The notes beneath the pieces were generated by a model. That model searched no databases. It saw nothing but the letters and a program-made list of their open reading frames with translations, and was not told the DNA's origin. From Actinotignum sanguinis (GTDB lineage: Bacteria > Actinomycetota > Actinomycetes > Actinomycetales > Actinomycetaceae), in assembly GCF_003957255.1 (NCBI RefSeq), contig NZ_QDIE01000016.1, forward strand, positions 1-50,180: DNA of 50,180 nucleotides, in the 5' to 3' direction. Below are positions 34,000 to 42,854 of this stretch, one piece after another. The translations under genes were made by a program, and so were the position numbers. The stretch's first letter is position 1. Every line of letters begins with the position of its first letter.

Positions 34000-35143
34000 T
34001 CCTGTTTCCGATTCGGTGCCGCACTCACCCGCGGCCCCTCCCCTCACCAAGGATCGGGTTCTGGAAGCCCTCTCCGGGGTTATCGACCCGGAATTACGCC
34101 ACCCGATTACCGAACTGGATATGATTCACGGGCTGCGGGTGAGCCCGGAGGGTGCCGTCACCCTGACGGTGCTTCTCACCACCGTGCACTGCCCGCGCCA
34201 AGACGTGATCGAACGGGAGGTACGCGAGGCCATCGCCGCGCTCGCAGGCGTGGGAACCATTACTATCACGATGGGTGCCATGACCCCGCTCCAGGTGCAA
34301 CACCTGCAGCAGAAGCTGCGTGGCGGGCGCACCACGCGGGAAATTTCTTTCGCGCGCCCCGATTCGCCCACCCGCGTTATCGCGGTGGCCTCCGGGAAAG
34401 GCGGAGTAGGAAAATCCTCGATAGCCGCGAACCTCGCGGTTGCGCTGGCCGCCACCGGCCAGCGCGTGGGCCTCATCGATGCCGACATTTACGGTTTTTC
34501 CATTCCGGGGATGATGGGAGTGGATACTCCCGCCCAACAGCTCAACGGCATGATCATTCCCCCGGTCGCGCACGGCGTGAAAGTCATGTCCATCGGTATG
34601 TTTGTGCCGGGTAACACCCCGGTGGTCTGGCGCGGCCCCATGCTCCACAAAGCCCTCGAACAATTCTTCGCGGACGTGTACTGGGGGGATCTTGATTATG
34701 TTTTCCTCGATTTGCCGCCCGGGACGGGCGACGTCGCTATTTCATTGGCACAGATGCTGCCACGCGCGGATATCCTCGTTGTAACGACGCCGCAAACAGC
34801 TGCCGCGGACGTGGCTGAACGGGCCGGTGCAGTTTCTAAGCAAACGGAGCAGACGGTTATCGGCGTCGTCGAAAATATGTCCTATCTGGAACTACCGGAC
34901 GGAACAAAAAATACTATTTTTGGTTCCGGTGGCGGACAGCTCGTCGCCACGAACCTCAGCGCAACGCTCGGGTATCCGGTTGAGCTCCTCGCCCAGATTC
35001 CGCTGGAGCCGGCGCTGCGGGAGGGCTGCGATGCCGGAACGCCATTCGTCCTTGATATGGTGGACTCCCCCGCGCGTGATATGCTGCGCGCCCTCGCGGC
35101 ACGTATCCACGAGCTACCGCGGCGCGCATTTCCCGCGGAATGA
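33986..35143 (+). CDS. mrp: Mrp/ApbC-type P-loop ATPase
   Basis: This is a 385-aa ParA-like ATPase of the iron-sulfur cluster carrier family. Residues 20-100 are a MIP18 (DUF59) domain (DRVLEALSGVIDPELRHPITELDMIHGL) and residues 130-380 the ATPase, with the deviant Walker A ASGKGGVGKSS at 135-145, GLIDADIYGFSIPGMMG, YVFLDLPPGTGDVAISLAQ. In most ApbC/Nbp35 proteins a CPxC pair after the VVENMSY element holds a bridging cluster. Here that stretch reads VVENMSYLELPDGTKNTIFGSGGG, with no cysteines, as in other actinobacterial Mrp proteins, so cluster transfer is doubtful. The start is GTG 33986, with GGGAGGAG 5 bases upstream. Confidence 0.92.
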   Translation: MPTSDPVSDSVPHSPAAPPLTKDRVLEALSGVIDPELRHPITELDMIHGLRVSPEGAVTLTVLLTTVHCPRQDVIEREVREAIAALAGVGTITITMGAMTPLQVQHLQQKLRGGRTTREISFARPDSPTRVIAVASGKGGVGKSSIAANLAVALAATGQRVGLIDADIYGFSIPGMMGVDTPAQQLNGMIIPPVAHGVKVMSIGMFVPGNTPVVWRGPMLHKALEQFFADVYWGDLDYVFLDLPPGTGDVAISLAQMLPRADILVVTTPQTAAADVAERAGAVSKQTEQTVIGVVENMSYLELPDGTKNTIFGSGGGQLVATNLSATLGYPVELLAQIPLEPALREGCDAGTPFVLDMVDSPARDMLRALAARIHELPRRAFPAE

Positions 35144-35200
35144 CACCGCACACTATGATAGAAACACTGCTGCGCACGATCCCTGTTATGGAGGAGGCTT

Positions 35201-35824
35201 ATGTCCGATCGGACCCTGGCGTGGACATACGCTGAAGATGCCGTTATCGAAGGAGATATTACCCGGGCGGCCCGCGCCACCGCCGCTGAATTCTCTATCC
35301 GGTGCGTGAGTCCGGCCTGCGGCAACTTCCTCACGGTGCTGGCTGCCTGCGCGAAAGTGACCAACGCGGTGGAAATCGGGACGGGCAGCGGAGTGTCCGG
35401 TCTTTACCTGCTGCGCGCCGGGGATATTCACCTGACCACGATTGACGTGGAGTCCGAAGCTCAACATGTGGCACGTTCGCTCTTCGCCCGAGCCGGGGCC
35501 CGCCCCGGGAAAGTACGCATTATTAACGGGCGCAGTGCTGATATTTTGCCGCGGCTGGCGGCCCACTCCTACGATATGGTGCTTGTCGACGGCGATCCTC
35601 TTGAGGCGGCCGGTGACTGCGAAGAAGCTTTGCGGATTTTGCGACCCGGGGGCCTCCTGGTGGTGGCTGGCGCTCTCCAGGGCGGTAAGGTCGCTGACCC
35701 AGCGCGCCGCGAAGAACCCGTGGTGGCGATTCGCCATCTCATCAAGGCGCTTATGCAAGCCGAAGAACTCGATACCAGCCTGGTGCCTCTGGGCGATGGT
35801 GTGCTGGTCTGCCGGTTGCGCTAA
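35201..35824 (+). CDS. SAM-dependent O-methyltransferase (family 3)
   Basis: This 207-aa class I methyltransferase has the SAM site VEIGTGSGVSGLYLLRA (motif I), LTTIDVESEAQ (motif II), VRIINGRSADILPRL and YDMVLVDGDPLEAAGDCEEALRILRPGGLLVVAGAL. The family (catechol O-methyltransferase-like) methylates small phenolic acceptors or, in mycobacteria, an unidentified substrate. The ATG at 35201 has GGAGGAGG closely upstream. It follows mrp by 57 bases and precedes DUF3117, as in related genomes. Confidence 0.88.
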   Translation: MSDRTLAWTYAEDAVIEGDITRAARATAAEFSIRCVSPACGNFLTVLAACAKVTNAVEIGTGSGVSGLYLLRAGDIHLTTIDVESEAQHVARSLFARAGARPGKVRIINGRSADILPRLAAHSYDMVLVDGDPLEAAGDCEEALRILRPGGLLVVAGALQGGKVADPARREEPVVAIRHLIKALMQAEELDTSLVPLGDGVLVCRLR

Positions 35825-35853
35825 CCGGGCGATTCTTCGTTTACACAGATTTT

Positions 35854-35943
35854 TTGGCCGGTAGCCGGCTGCTAGTTAGCTGATAGCGCTGGCTAGTTGG
35901 CCGGTAGCCGGTTAATTTGCTGGGGTAGCCGGCTGGCTAGCCG
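35854..35943. repeat. Short interspersed repeats of a TAGCCGG/GGCTAG unit
   Basis: TTGGCCGGTAGCCGG occurs at 35854-35868 and again at 35897-35911, a 43-bp period. Related pieces (CTAGTTAGC, GGCTAGTTGG, GGTAGCCGGCTGGCTAGCCG) fill the rest. Several are self-complementary. The region lies between the methyltransferase stop and the DUF3117 stop (convergent) and may act as a terminator. No other role is evident. Confidence 0.55.
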
Positions 35944-36051
35944 CCCGCCTTGTCGCCGCGGTGCTCAGGTATGCAAGCGCGCATGTATCCGGGGGCCGCG
36001 CCTGCCGGCTGGCCCCCGGATCGGTAGTAGATGCAGATACGTCGGTGGTGG

Positions 36052-36219
36052 TTACTTCTCCACGCTTGCGAGAGCTTCTTTGAGACTCACGCATTCTTCA
36101 TCGTTGAGTTCCAGGACGAGGCGTCCGCCGCCATCCACCGGGATGCGGACCACGATTCCGCGTGCTTCACGTTCGACTTCCAGCGGCCCATCACCCGTGC
36201 GTGGCTTCATAGCTGCCAT
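36052..36219 (-). CDS. DUF3117 family small protein
   Basis: This 55-aa gene begins MAAMKPRTGDGPLEVEREARG, continues IVVRIPVDGGGRLVLELNDEE and ends CVSLKEALASVEK. It matches the conserved actinobacterial DUF3117 family in both sequence and length. It has an AAGGAA motif upstream of the ATG at 36219. It is probably a small cytoplasmic beta-sheet protein of unknown role. Context (methyltransferase, LOG-family gene) is the same as in other actinobacteria. The gene is too short for ordinary ORF cut-offs and is easily missed. Confidence 0.88.
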   Translation of the reverse strand: MAAMKPRTGDGPLEVEREARGIVVRIPVDGGGRLVLELNDEECVSLKEALASVEK

Positions 36220-36274
36220 AGTGGTTTCCTTCCTGTTCGCCGCAACTATGCGACTAACGTCACCCCTAATTCTA

Positions 36275-37057
36275 CTAGAAGTCTGCCACCTGTTCGCGGC
36301 GAGCTTGTCGCGTGGCTTGTTCGGCAGTGAGAGACCTCTGACCTGCGATAAGAGCGTCGACAGCTTCGCGGGCGGTATCCACCACGGTAAAAATGTTCGG
36401 ATCTGCGGGCGAAATCATACCTTCACTCACCAGGCGCCCGCGGATCCACTCCACGAGACCACCCCAGAAGTCGCTGCCCACCAGCACCACCGGGAATCCG
36501 GCGACTTTCCCTGTTTGTACCAGGGTGAGGGCTTCGAATAGTTCATCGAGGGTACCGAAACCACCGGGGAGGACCACGAAACCTTGAGAGTACTTAAGGA
36601 ACATTGTTTTACGCACGAAGAAATACCGGAATTCAATGCCGAGATTGACGTATTCGTTGAGCCCCTGTTCGTGCGGGAGTTCAATTCCCAGGCCGATGGA
36701 GAGGCCGTCATTCGCTGCGGCGCCTTTATTAGCGGCTTCCATGATCCCCGGCCCGCCACCGGTAATAATCCCGAAGCCCTGCTGGCTAAGAATATTGGCT
36801 GCTTCTTCGGCCACCCGGTAGTAACGTGACTGGCGCGCGATGCGAGCGGATCCAAAAATCGAAACGCAGGGTGGCACGTGGGCGAGCGCCCCGAATCCTT
36901 CCACGAATTCGGATTGGATGCGCAGTACTCGCCACGGGTCGCTGAGGGTCCAGTCCCCGTTGCTCTGGTTGGAGAGCAGCTTGGTATCCGCGGTGACGGG
37001 CGGAATCTGGGTGCCGCGCCGGGTTTGTGCCCCGCGCCGATAGTCGCGTGTATTCAT
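36275..37057 (-). CDS. LOG family protein (TIGR00730, cytokinin-riboside phosphorylase type)
   Basis: This 260-aa nucleotide hydrolase is of the LOG/lysine-decarboxylase-like family. The motifs are ITGGGPGIMEAANKGA, and VVLPGGFGTLDELFEALTLVQTGK (the PGGxGTxxE signature with its catalytic Glu). Such proteins cleave nucleoside 5'-monophosphates to base and ribose-5-phosphate; in some bacteria this makes cytokinins. An N-terminal extension of about 35 residues (DYRRGAQTRRGTQIPPV) precedes the fold, as is usual in actinobacteria. The ATG at 37057 has AAGGA about 13 bases upstream. It is transcribed alone, upstream of DUF3117. Confidence 0.9.
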   Translation of the reverse strand: MNTRDYRRGAQTRRGTQIPPVTADTKLLSNQSNGDWTLSDPWRVLRIQSEFVEGFGALAHVPPCVSIFGSARIARQSRYYRVAEEAANILSQQGFGIITGGGPGIMEAANKGAAANDGLSIGLGIELPHEQGLNEYVNLGIEFRYFFVRKTMFLKYSQGFVVLPGGFGTLDELFEALTLVQTGKVAGFPVVLVGSDFWGGLVEWIRGRLVSEGMISPADPNIFTVVDTAREAVDALIAGQRSLTAEQATRQARREQVADF

Positions 37058-37115
37058 GGTTTCTATTGTCCTTCGCTACCTACGCGCCTTCCACTCCGCT
37101 ACGCGGAGCGGAAAA

Positions 37116-38225
37116 CTACCTGAGCTCGGCCAGCCCGGCCGCGTCCAGACCGTCAACGGCTTTTTTGACATCCTGAGCTTTATCGCGGGTGGTCACTAGC
37201 AGAGCGCTTCCGGTATCAATAACGACGGCGCCCGGTACTCCCACCACAACAATGGGCTTCGCTGAGCTGTACACCAGAGAAGCCGGCGCATCAACAGTGA
37301 GCACCGGAGCCCCCGTGCTTCCTGGGACACGCTGGGCGGTGAGCTCCCCGGCGGGGATACCCTCGGCGAGGGAATCGTAATCCCCCACATCGGACCAGCC
37401 CATATCTGCGGGAACCACGGCCACCCGGCCGGCAGCAGCTGCCGGTTCGGCTACCGCCCGGTCAATAACTTCTTTCGGGATCGACGCCCATATGGCTTCT
37501 ACCTGGGGAGATTGCTGAACCGAGTCCAGATCCCACAGCTGGGCAAGCTGGCGCAGCGGGGCGGCAATATCAGGGCGGTAGTCGGTGAGCATATCCATAA
37601 GCGTGGCCGCCCGCACCACGAAAATACCGGCGTTCCAGTAGTATCCCCCCTGCGCGAGATAACGCGCGGCAGTTTCCGCATCCGGTTTTTCCACGAATTG
37701 TTCTACCTGCACGGCAAAGGCATTGGCCTCAAGAGGTTCACCGGGGAGTGCCCCGCCCGCGCGGATATAGCCGAATCCGGTGGCCGGCCCGGTTGGAGTA
37801 ATCCCGAGGGTAACAAGATAACCGCGGGAGGCCGCCTCCAGCGCGCCGCGCACGGCCCCGGTGAAGGCCGCGGTATTGGAGATACGATGATCAGCCGCGA
37901 AGGAACCGACCAGCGCATCCGGATCGGCGCGGTGGGCGAGCGCCGCGGCAAGACCGATGGCGGCCATCGTGCCGCGCGGGCTCGGCTCAACTACATAGTG
38001 AAGGGGCGTCGTAATATCGGCTAGTTGCTCACGGACGGCCGCGGCATGCGCGGTGCCGGTCACGGTATAGATACTGGATGCTAGCGGGGCAAGCCGGGTC
38101 ACCGTATCGTGAATCATGGTGTGCCCCGAACCGAAATCAACCAGGAACTTCGGGTGGCTGGCCCGCGAGAGCGGCCACAGCCGTGAGCCGGCTCCCCCGG
38201 CGGGAATAATCGCATGGAATGTCAC
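37116..38225 (-). CDS. manC: Mannose-1-phosphate guanylyltransferase
   Basis: This 369-aa enzyme makes GDP-mannose from GTP and mannose-1-phosphate for cell-envelope glycans. The nucleotidyltransferase signature is at the N-terminus (AIIPAGGAGSRLWPLSRASHPKFL), followed by VVEPSPRGTMAAIGLAAAL, FVEKPDAETAARYLAQGGYYWNAGIFV and the metal site MGWSDVGDYDSLAEG. No phosphomannose isomerase domain is fused. The GTG at 38225 has AAAGGA 11 bases upstream and lies 2 bases from the stop of the BrkB-like gene, so the two are probably co-transcribed. Confidence 0.92.
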   Translation of the reverse strand: MTFHAIIPAGGAGSRLWPLSRASHPKFLVDFGSGHTMIHDTVTRLAPLASSIYTVTGTAHAAAVREQLADITTPLHYVVEPSPRGTMAAIGLAAALAHRADPDALVGSFAADHRISNTAAFTGAVRGALEAASRGYLVTLGITPTGPATGFGYIRAGGALPGEPLEANAFAVQVEQFVEKPDAETAARYLAQGGYYWNAGIFVVRAATLMDMLTDYRPDIAAPLRQLAQLWDLDSVQQSPQVEAIWASIPKEVIDRAVAEPAAAAGRVAVVPADMGWSDVGDYDSLAEGIPAGELTAQRVPGSTGAPVLTVDAPASLVYSSAKPIVVVGVPGAVVIDTGSALLVTTRDKAQDVKKAVDGLDAAGLAELR

Positions 38226-38227
38226 GC

Positions 38228-39526
38228 CTAGCTGTCCTTTCGCTGCGAGCGGGCGAGTTCGCGCTGTCCGCTCACGTAGTGTGCGCGAGCTTCTTCAGCT
38301 TTGAGCTGCGCCTCGCGCGCCTTTGATTCTAGCTTTTCGGCCCTACGGCGGGCCAGGTTACCGGCCAGGCCGCCCCATTCGGGGAGATCTTCTTCCTCAG
38401 TACCGATGGCGTTATCCGGTTCGGGAAGGAGGGAGCCGGTGATGGGATCATGGGGCCACGCGAGTGTTTCCGGAACGGAGAGGGTGACGTAATTGGGCGT
38501 GGTGGTGGCCCGCAGTTCTTCCGGATCTTGCGGCACGTAGACCCGCGGCGGGTTGGCCATATAGGCCGAGACCATGAGCACAATGCGCGAGGCGAGGTTG
38601 AGCCACAGCAGCAGGGTGGCGATGGCGGCAAAGGGCGCGAGGAGCGGGTTTCCGGACACACTGGATACCGCGGAGGTTCCCGCTACCCGAATGAGGGAGA
38701 GCAGGATCGCGCCGAGGGCCGCCCCCGTGATGAAATCGCGGCGGGGTACCCGGATCCCGGAGGTGAACCGGATAATGAACATGATGACAAGCGCGTCCAC
38801 GGTGGCCGCGAGCAGGAAGACCGCGATTTTGGTTCCGAATTGCACGAATGCCCCGTCCATTCCTACACGGGTAAGGAGCATGGTTCCTACCGAACCAACG
38901 AGGGAGCCGATAATCGCGGAGGTAAGAATCCCCAGGGCAAGCACCACGAATCCGGCGAGGCGGAAGAGGATGCTGACCACCCCATTTTCGACCCGCTGAT
39001 TCACCCCGAACATGGCACCGATAGCGGTGGAGAGCCCGGCCATAATAGACATGGCCGTCCACAGCAGCACCGCACCCGCGATGATGGTCGCCACTACCGA
39101 GGTTCCCGAGAGGATGAGGTCATCGGGATTGATGAGCCCTTCCCCGGAAGAATCCTGGAGAATGCCAGGTAGGGCCGCATTGACGGCATCCACCACAGTT
39201 TCCCGCAGCTGCGCATTTCTGCCGAGGGTGGCCATAAAGACGGTCCAGGAAATGGTGAGAGCCGCGGTGATAGCGAAAAGTGCCGAGTAGGCGATTCCAC
39301 CGGCGAGCAGGCCCCCGCGGGCCTTTCCGTAGCGCCCCAGCCCCCGCATGATGCGCGTGCCTTGCACCCATTCGGCCAGAGCTTTTCCTTTATGGACGAC
39401 GCCGGCTATTGCGCTTTCCGCACCCCGTTCCCCACCGGGTGCACCGTGCCGGGCGGCTTGCCGCCCCTGCCGGTCCACGCCGAGAGCTCGAGAGACACCG
39501 GCAATCATGGAGTTCTGCTTTGTCAC
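38228..39526 (-). CDS. YihY/BrkB family membrane protein
   Basis: This 432-aa protein has the six-helix YihY/BrkB core: GLLAGGIAYSALFAITAALTISWTVFMATLG, TIIAGAVLLWTAMSIMAGLSTAIGAMF, LAGFVVLALGILTSAIIGSLVG, KIAVFLLAATVDALVIMFII, a segment with GAILLSLIRVAGT, and AAIATLLLWLNLASRIVLMVSAYMA. The family was once called ribonuclease BN in error and its function is unknown. A basic, coiled-coil cytoplasmic tail (AEKLESKAREAQLKAEEARAHY) ends it. The start is uncertain: GTG 39526 or ATG 39508, neither with a good ribosome site. Confidence 0.88.
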   Translation of the reverse strand: MTKQNSMIAGVSRALGVDRQGRQAARHGAPGGERGAESAIAGVVHKGKALAEWVQGTRIMRGLGRYGKARGGLLAGGIAYSALFAITAALTISWTVFMATLGRNAQLRETVVDAVNAALPGILQDSSGEGLINPDDLILSGTSVVATIIAGAVLLWTAMSIMAGLSTAIGAMFGVNQRVENGVVSILFRLAGFVVLALGILTSAIIGSLVGSVGTMLLTRVGMDGAFVQFGTKIAVFLLAATVDALVIMFIIRFTSGIRVPRRDFITGAALGAILLSLIRVAGTSAVSSVSGNPLLAPFAAIATLLLWLNLASRIVLMVSAYMANPPRVYVPQDPEELRATTTPNYVTLSVPETLAWPHDPITGSLLPEPDNAIGTEEEDLPEWGGLAGNLARRRAEKLESKAREAQLKAEEARAHYVSGQRELARSQRKDS

Positions 39527-39540
39527 ATAGCCATCGTACG

Positions 39541-39578
39541 TGAGGTCTACGACAAAAACAGAAGTTTTTGATTCCTCA
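39541..39578. promoter_or_regulatory. Dyad upstream of the BrkB-family gene
   Basis: Nested inverted repeats TGAGG...CCTCA and AAAAAC-AGAA-GTTTTT (39554-39569) sit 15 bases before the GTG 39526. The half-site TACGACAAAAA recalls the palindrome at 26249. It could be an operator, or a weak AT-rich terminator for the xth gene upstream. Confidence 0.35.
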
Positions 39579-39606
39579 ACGGTCCTGAACGGTACAAACA
39601 GTGCAC

Positions 39607-40437
39607 CTAGAGCTGGTAGTCCACCGTGAGCGGGGCGTGGTCGGACCAGCGCTCCGCATAGGAGGATGCTCGCCCGATAGTGAAAGATTGCGCGGTGGCG
39701 GCAAGCGCCGGGCTGGCCATATGGTAGTCGATACGCCAGCCTACGTTGTTGTCAAAAGCTTTGCCGCGCTGGCTCCACCAGGTGTAGGGGCCTTTGCCCT
39801 CATGCCCACTGCGTTCCAGCAACGCGCGTTGCACATCCACCCAGGGCCCACCGAACCACCGGTCCAGGTAGGCGATTTCATCGTCGAGTACCCCGGAGGT
39901 ACGGTTGTGGTTGGATTTCCAGTTCTCAATATCAGCTTCGGTGTGGACGATATTGAAGTCCCCGGCAACTAGGGTGCGGGCGGCCGGGTCAAATTGCGCT
40001 AGGCGGGCACTCACCCGCTCAAGATGCGCGTATTTTGCCGCCATTTTTTCCGGATTATCCGCCACTCCCGAATGCAGGTAGGCGCTCACCACCCGCAGCT
40101 GGAGATCCGGGAGTTCCACTTCAAGCCAGCGCCCGCTATCCACCGGCGCTTCGGACCCAACAGGTTCTCCATCGGCTCCCACGCCCAGGTGATCCCGCAC
40201 TTCGCCCACGCCCGTACCTTCGCGCACCGCCACCGCGACCCCGGCCCGGCCTTTGAGTTCGGAAACGGCCGTGTAAACCTGGTAGCCGGTGCCCGCGAAA
40301 ATATCTGCGGTGATATCCGCGGGGGCACGCACTTCTTGAAGCAGCACGACATCCGCCGCGGTGGCCTCCAGCCACGCCGCAATTCCTTTTCGCGCGGCCG
40401 CGCGGATCCCGTTGACGTTAACAGTGCTGATCCGCAT
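39607..40437 (-). CDS. xth: Exodeoxyribonuclease III family AP endonuclease
   Basis: This 276-aa DNA-repair nuclease cuts at abasic sites and trims 3' ends. The EEP-fold motifs are MRISTVNVNGIRAAARKG (Asn metal ligand region), VLLQEVRAP (catalytic Glu), VVSAYLHSG, LVAGDFNIVHTEADIENWKSN (Asp/Asn), YTWWSQRGKAFDNNVGWRIDYHM and WSDHAPLTVDYQL (catalytic Asp-His). All active-site residues are present. ATG 40437 has AAAGGGG upstream, inside folD's end, and lies 1 base past the folD stop, so it is coupled to glyA-folD. Confidence 0.92.
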   Translation of the reverse strand: MRISTVNVNGIRAAARKGIAAWLEATAADVVLLQEVRAPADITADIFAGTGYQVYTAVSELKGRAGVAVAVREGTGVGEVRDHLGVGADGEPVGSEAPVDSGRWLEVELPDLQLRVVSAYLHSGVADNPEKMAAKYAHLERVSARLAQFDPAARTLVAGDFNIVHTEADIENWKSNHNRTSGVLDDEIAYLDRWFGGPWVDVQRALLERSGHEGKGPYTWWSQRGKAFDNNVGWRIDYHMASPALAATAQSFTIGRASSYAERWSDHAPLTVDYQL

Positions 40438-40438
40438 C

Positions 40439-41377
40439 TCATTCCCCTTTGTATCCGGCCCCGGAATGATCCGAGGCGCCTGGTTCTGTTGCGTGCTGCT
40501 GCGCCAGGTAGCGTTCAGCCATATCGACGACGTTGCTGAGCAGCATGACACGGGTCATCGGACCGACCCCACCGGGATTAGGTGATACCCAGGCCGCAGA
40601 TTCGCGCACGCCCGGATCCACATCCCCACGGGTGCGCCAGGTACCTTCCGCGGTGCGCTCCCGAGTTACTCCCACATCAACAACGACAGCGCCGGGCGCC
40701 ACCCATTCCGAACGGACGAAACCAGCCTGGCCCACCGCGGCGATAATGACATCAGCGCGCCGGCATAGCTCGGGAATATTCGGGGTGCCGGTATGGCAGA
40801 GCGTGACGGTGGCGTTAATATTCTTCCGAGTGAGAAGGAGACCAATGGTTCTTCCCACCGTGATGCCGCGCCCGAGGACCACCACGTGTTTGCCGGCAAG
40901 GTTGAGCCCGTGGCGTTCGATCAGCTCCACGATGCCGGCCGGGGTGCAGGGCAGCGGGGAGGTGAGCTGCCCGCTCACGCCCGCTACCAGGCGCCCGAGG
41001 TTGATCGGGTGAAGCCCATCCGCATCCTTATCAGGATCGATCACTTCGATAAGGCGGGATTCGGGCAAGCCTGCCGGGAGCGGGAGCTGGAGAATATAGC
41101 CGGTACAGGCAGGATTGGCATTGAGATCGCGGAGTGCATCGGCTACTTCCGCGGCGCTGGCACTAGCAGGCAGCTCCACCTGCAAGGAAGCGATGCCCAC
41201 TTCTGCGCAATCGCGGTGCTTGCCGCGCACGTACGCCGCGGAAGCCGGGTCATCACCCACCAGCACTGTTCCGAGCCCGGGTGTGTAACCGCGAGCGCGC
41301 AGAGCTTCCACCCGCACCCTCAGTTCATCTTTAATAGCGGCGGCGACGGCGCGCCCGTCCAGAAGTTGCGCTGCCAT
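40439..41377 (-). CDS. folD: Methylenetetrahydrofolate dehydrogenase/cyclohydrolase FolD
   Basis: This 312-aa bifunctional enzyme converts 5,10-methylene-THF to 10-formyl-THF. The signatures are [14 protein letters not shown] (catalytic Lys), [42 protein letters not shown] and [19 protein letters not shown] (NADP site), and [16 protein letters not shown]. One detail differs from the usual V-VGRS-x-IVG: here it reads [14 protein letters not shown]. The start overlaps the glyA stop by one base (TAATG). GlyA makes its substrate, so the pair forms one pathway unit. Confidence 0.94.
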   Translation of the reverse strand: MAAQLLDGRAVAAAIKDELRVRVEALRARGYTPGLGTVLVGDDPASAAYVRGKHRDCAEVGIASLQVELPASASAAEVADALRDLNANPACTGYILQLPLPAGLPESRLIEVIDPDKDADGLHPINLGRLVAGVSGQLTSPLPCTPAGIVELIERHGLNLAGKHVVVLGRGITVGRTIGLLLTRKNINATVTLCHTGTPNIPELCRRADVIIAAVGQAGFVRSEWVAPGAVVVDVGVTRERTAEGTWRTRGDVDPGVRESAAWVSPNPGGVGPMTRVMLLSNVVDMAERYLAQQHATEPGASDHSGAGYKGE

Positions 41378-42687
41378 TACTGCCCTTCCCCGTTCCGGAT
41401 GGCCCCAATTTGGTCCAGACCGGCGTACAGCGGGAAGCGGTCCGCGAGCGCGCGTACCCGGGCGCGCAGCTCCTCTACCGGCGCGGCGTGCCCACCGATG
41501 AGGGCGCGGGCGATAATATCGGCAACTTCCGTGAATTCTTCCGGGCCGAAACCGCGGGTGGCCAGCGCCGGGGTACCGATGCGCAACCCGGAGGTGACGA
41601 AAGGTGGGCGCGGATCATAGGGAACCCCGTTGCGGTTGACGGTGATGCCGATGCTCCCCAGCAGGTCCTCCCCTTCCCGACCGTTGATCGCGGCATTGCG
41701 CAGATCCACGAGGACCAGGTGGACATCAGTGCCCCCGGAAATAATCGAGATACCTGCCTGAGCCACATCTGCTTCCGTGAGCCGGGCGGCCAAGATCTGT
41801 GCGCCTTCCAGGGTGCGGAGCTGACGCTGGCGGAATTCTTCCGTGGCTGCATACCCGAGAGCCACCGCTTTCGCGGCAACCACGTGCATGAGCGGGCCGC
41901 CTTGGTTGCCGGGGAATACCGCGGAATTGAGCTTCTTGCCGTATTCCTCCCCACGCGCGGACAGGATCATCCCCGAGCGGGGCCCACCCAGAGTTTTGTG
42001 AATGGTGGTGGTAACCACATCCGAATACGGGAGGGGGTTGGGGTGCAGCCCTGCGGCCACGAGGCCGGCGAAATGGGCCATATCCGTCCACAACACGGCA
42101 CCAACTTCATCAGCAATGGAGCGGAAGGCCGCGAAATCCAGCTGCCGCGGGTAGGCGGACCACCCGGCGATAATCATGGCGGGGCGTTCGCGCAGCGCGG
42201 TTTCCCGCACCTCATCCATATCGAGAAGATAGGTTTCCGGGTTCACGTGGTAGGCGGCCACATCGTAATTGCGCCCGGAGAAATTGAGTTTCATACCGTG
42301 GGTGAGATGCCCGCCCTGATCGAGGGCCATGCCCAGTACTTTCGCACCCGGTTTCACCATCGCGTGATAGACAGCGGCATTCGCCGAGGCACCCGAATGC
42401 GGTTGCACATTGGCGTAATCCGCCCCGAAGAGGCTTTTTGCCCGCTCTATGGCGAGAGTTTCGGCCTTATCCACCCATGCGCAACCACCGTAGTAGCGCC
42501 GCCCGGGATAGCCTTCCGCGTACTTATTGGTGAGAACAGAGCCTTGGGCTTGCATAACCGCGCGGGAAACGAAGTTTTCCGACGCGATCATTTCCAAGCC
42601 TTCTTGCTGACGCCGCAATTCCCCGGTGAGAATTGCGGCAACTTCCGGGTCCGCCACGGCCAAAGGTTCATCCAGTGGTGTACTCAT
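41377..42687 (-). CDS. glyA: Serine hydroxymethyltransferase
   Basis: This PLP enzyme (436 aa) converts serine and THF to glycine and 5,10-methylene-THF. The motifs are [63 protein letters not shown], the PLP lysine in [38 protein letters not shown] and [14 protein letters not shown]. Length and motifs are normal. I chose ATG 42687, with GGAGGAG 3-4 bases upstream. It is the first gene of glyA-folD-xth. Confidence 0.95.
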   Translation of the reverse strand: MSTPLDEPLAVADPEVAAILTGELRRQQEGLEMIASENFVSRAVMQAQGSVLTNKYAEGYPGRRYYGGCAWVDKAETLAIERAKSLFGADYANVQPHSGASANAAVYHAMVKPGAKVLGMALDQGGHLTHGMKLNFSGRNYDVAAYHVNPETYLLDMDEVRETALRERPAMIIAGWSAYPRQLDFAAFRSIADEVGAVLWTDMAHFAGLVAAGLHPNPLPYSDVVTTTIHKTLGGPRSGMILSARGEEYGKKLNSAVFPGNQGGPLMHVVAAKAVALGYAATEEFRQRQLRTLEGAQILAARLTEADVAQAGISIISGGTDVHLVLVDLRNAAINGREGEDLLGSIGITVNRNGVPYDPRPPFVTSGLRIGTPALATRGFGPEEFTEVADIIARALIGGHAAPVEELRARVRALADRFPLYAGLDQIGAIRNGEGQ

Positions 42688-42743
42688 GTCTCTCCTCCAC
42701 ACCTTCCACGCCTTCGCTGTTAGGTCGACAGTCTACCGCGGGG

Positions 42744-42766
42744 TTACGACACAAAAATTGTGGCGC
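42744..42766. promoter_or_regulatory. Dyad upstream of glyA
   Basis: TTACGACACAAAAATTGTGGCG contains the inverted repeat CACAA-AAA-TTGTG (42750-42762), 57 bases from the glyA ATG. Its left half (TTACGACA) equals the half-site of the palindrome at 26249, so a shared regulator is possible but unproven. Confidence 0.35.
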
Positions 42767-42854
42767 AGCTTTCCGGGACCACGCGGGGCGTCGCGGCGTC
42801 GTCGTGCTCAAGGCCGGTGGGAACATAGCCGCGGCGCACGGAAAAGCGGGCGGC

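Noticed and set aside
42703-42854. THF or glycine riboswitch before glyA
   Set aside because: I see no conserved riboswitch core; only the short dyad at 42744 is present.
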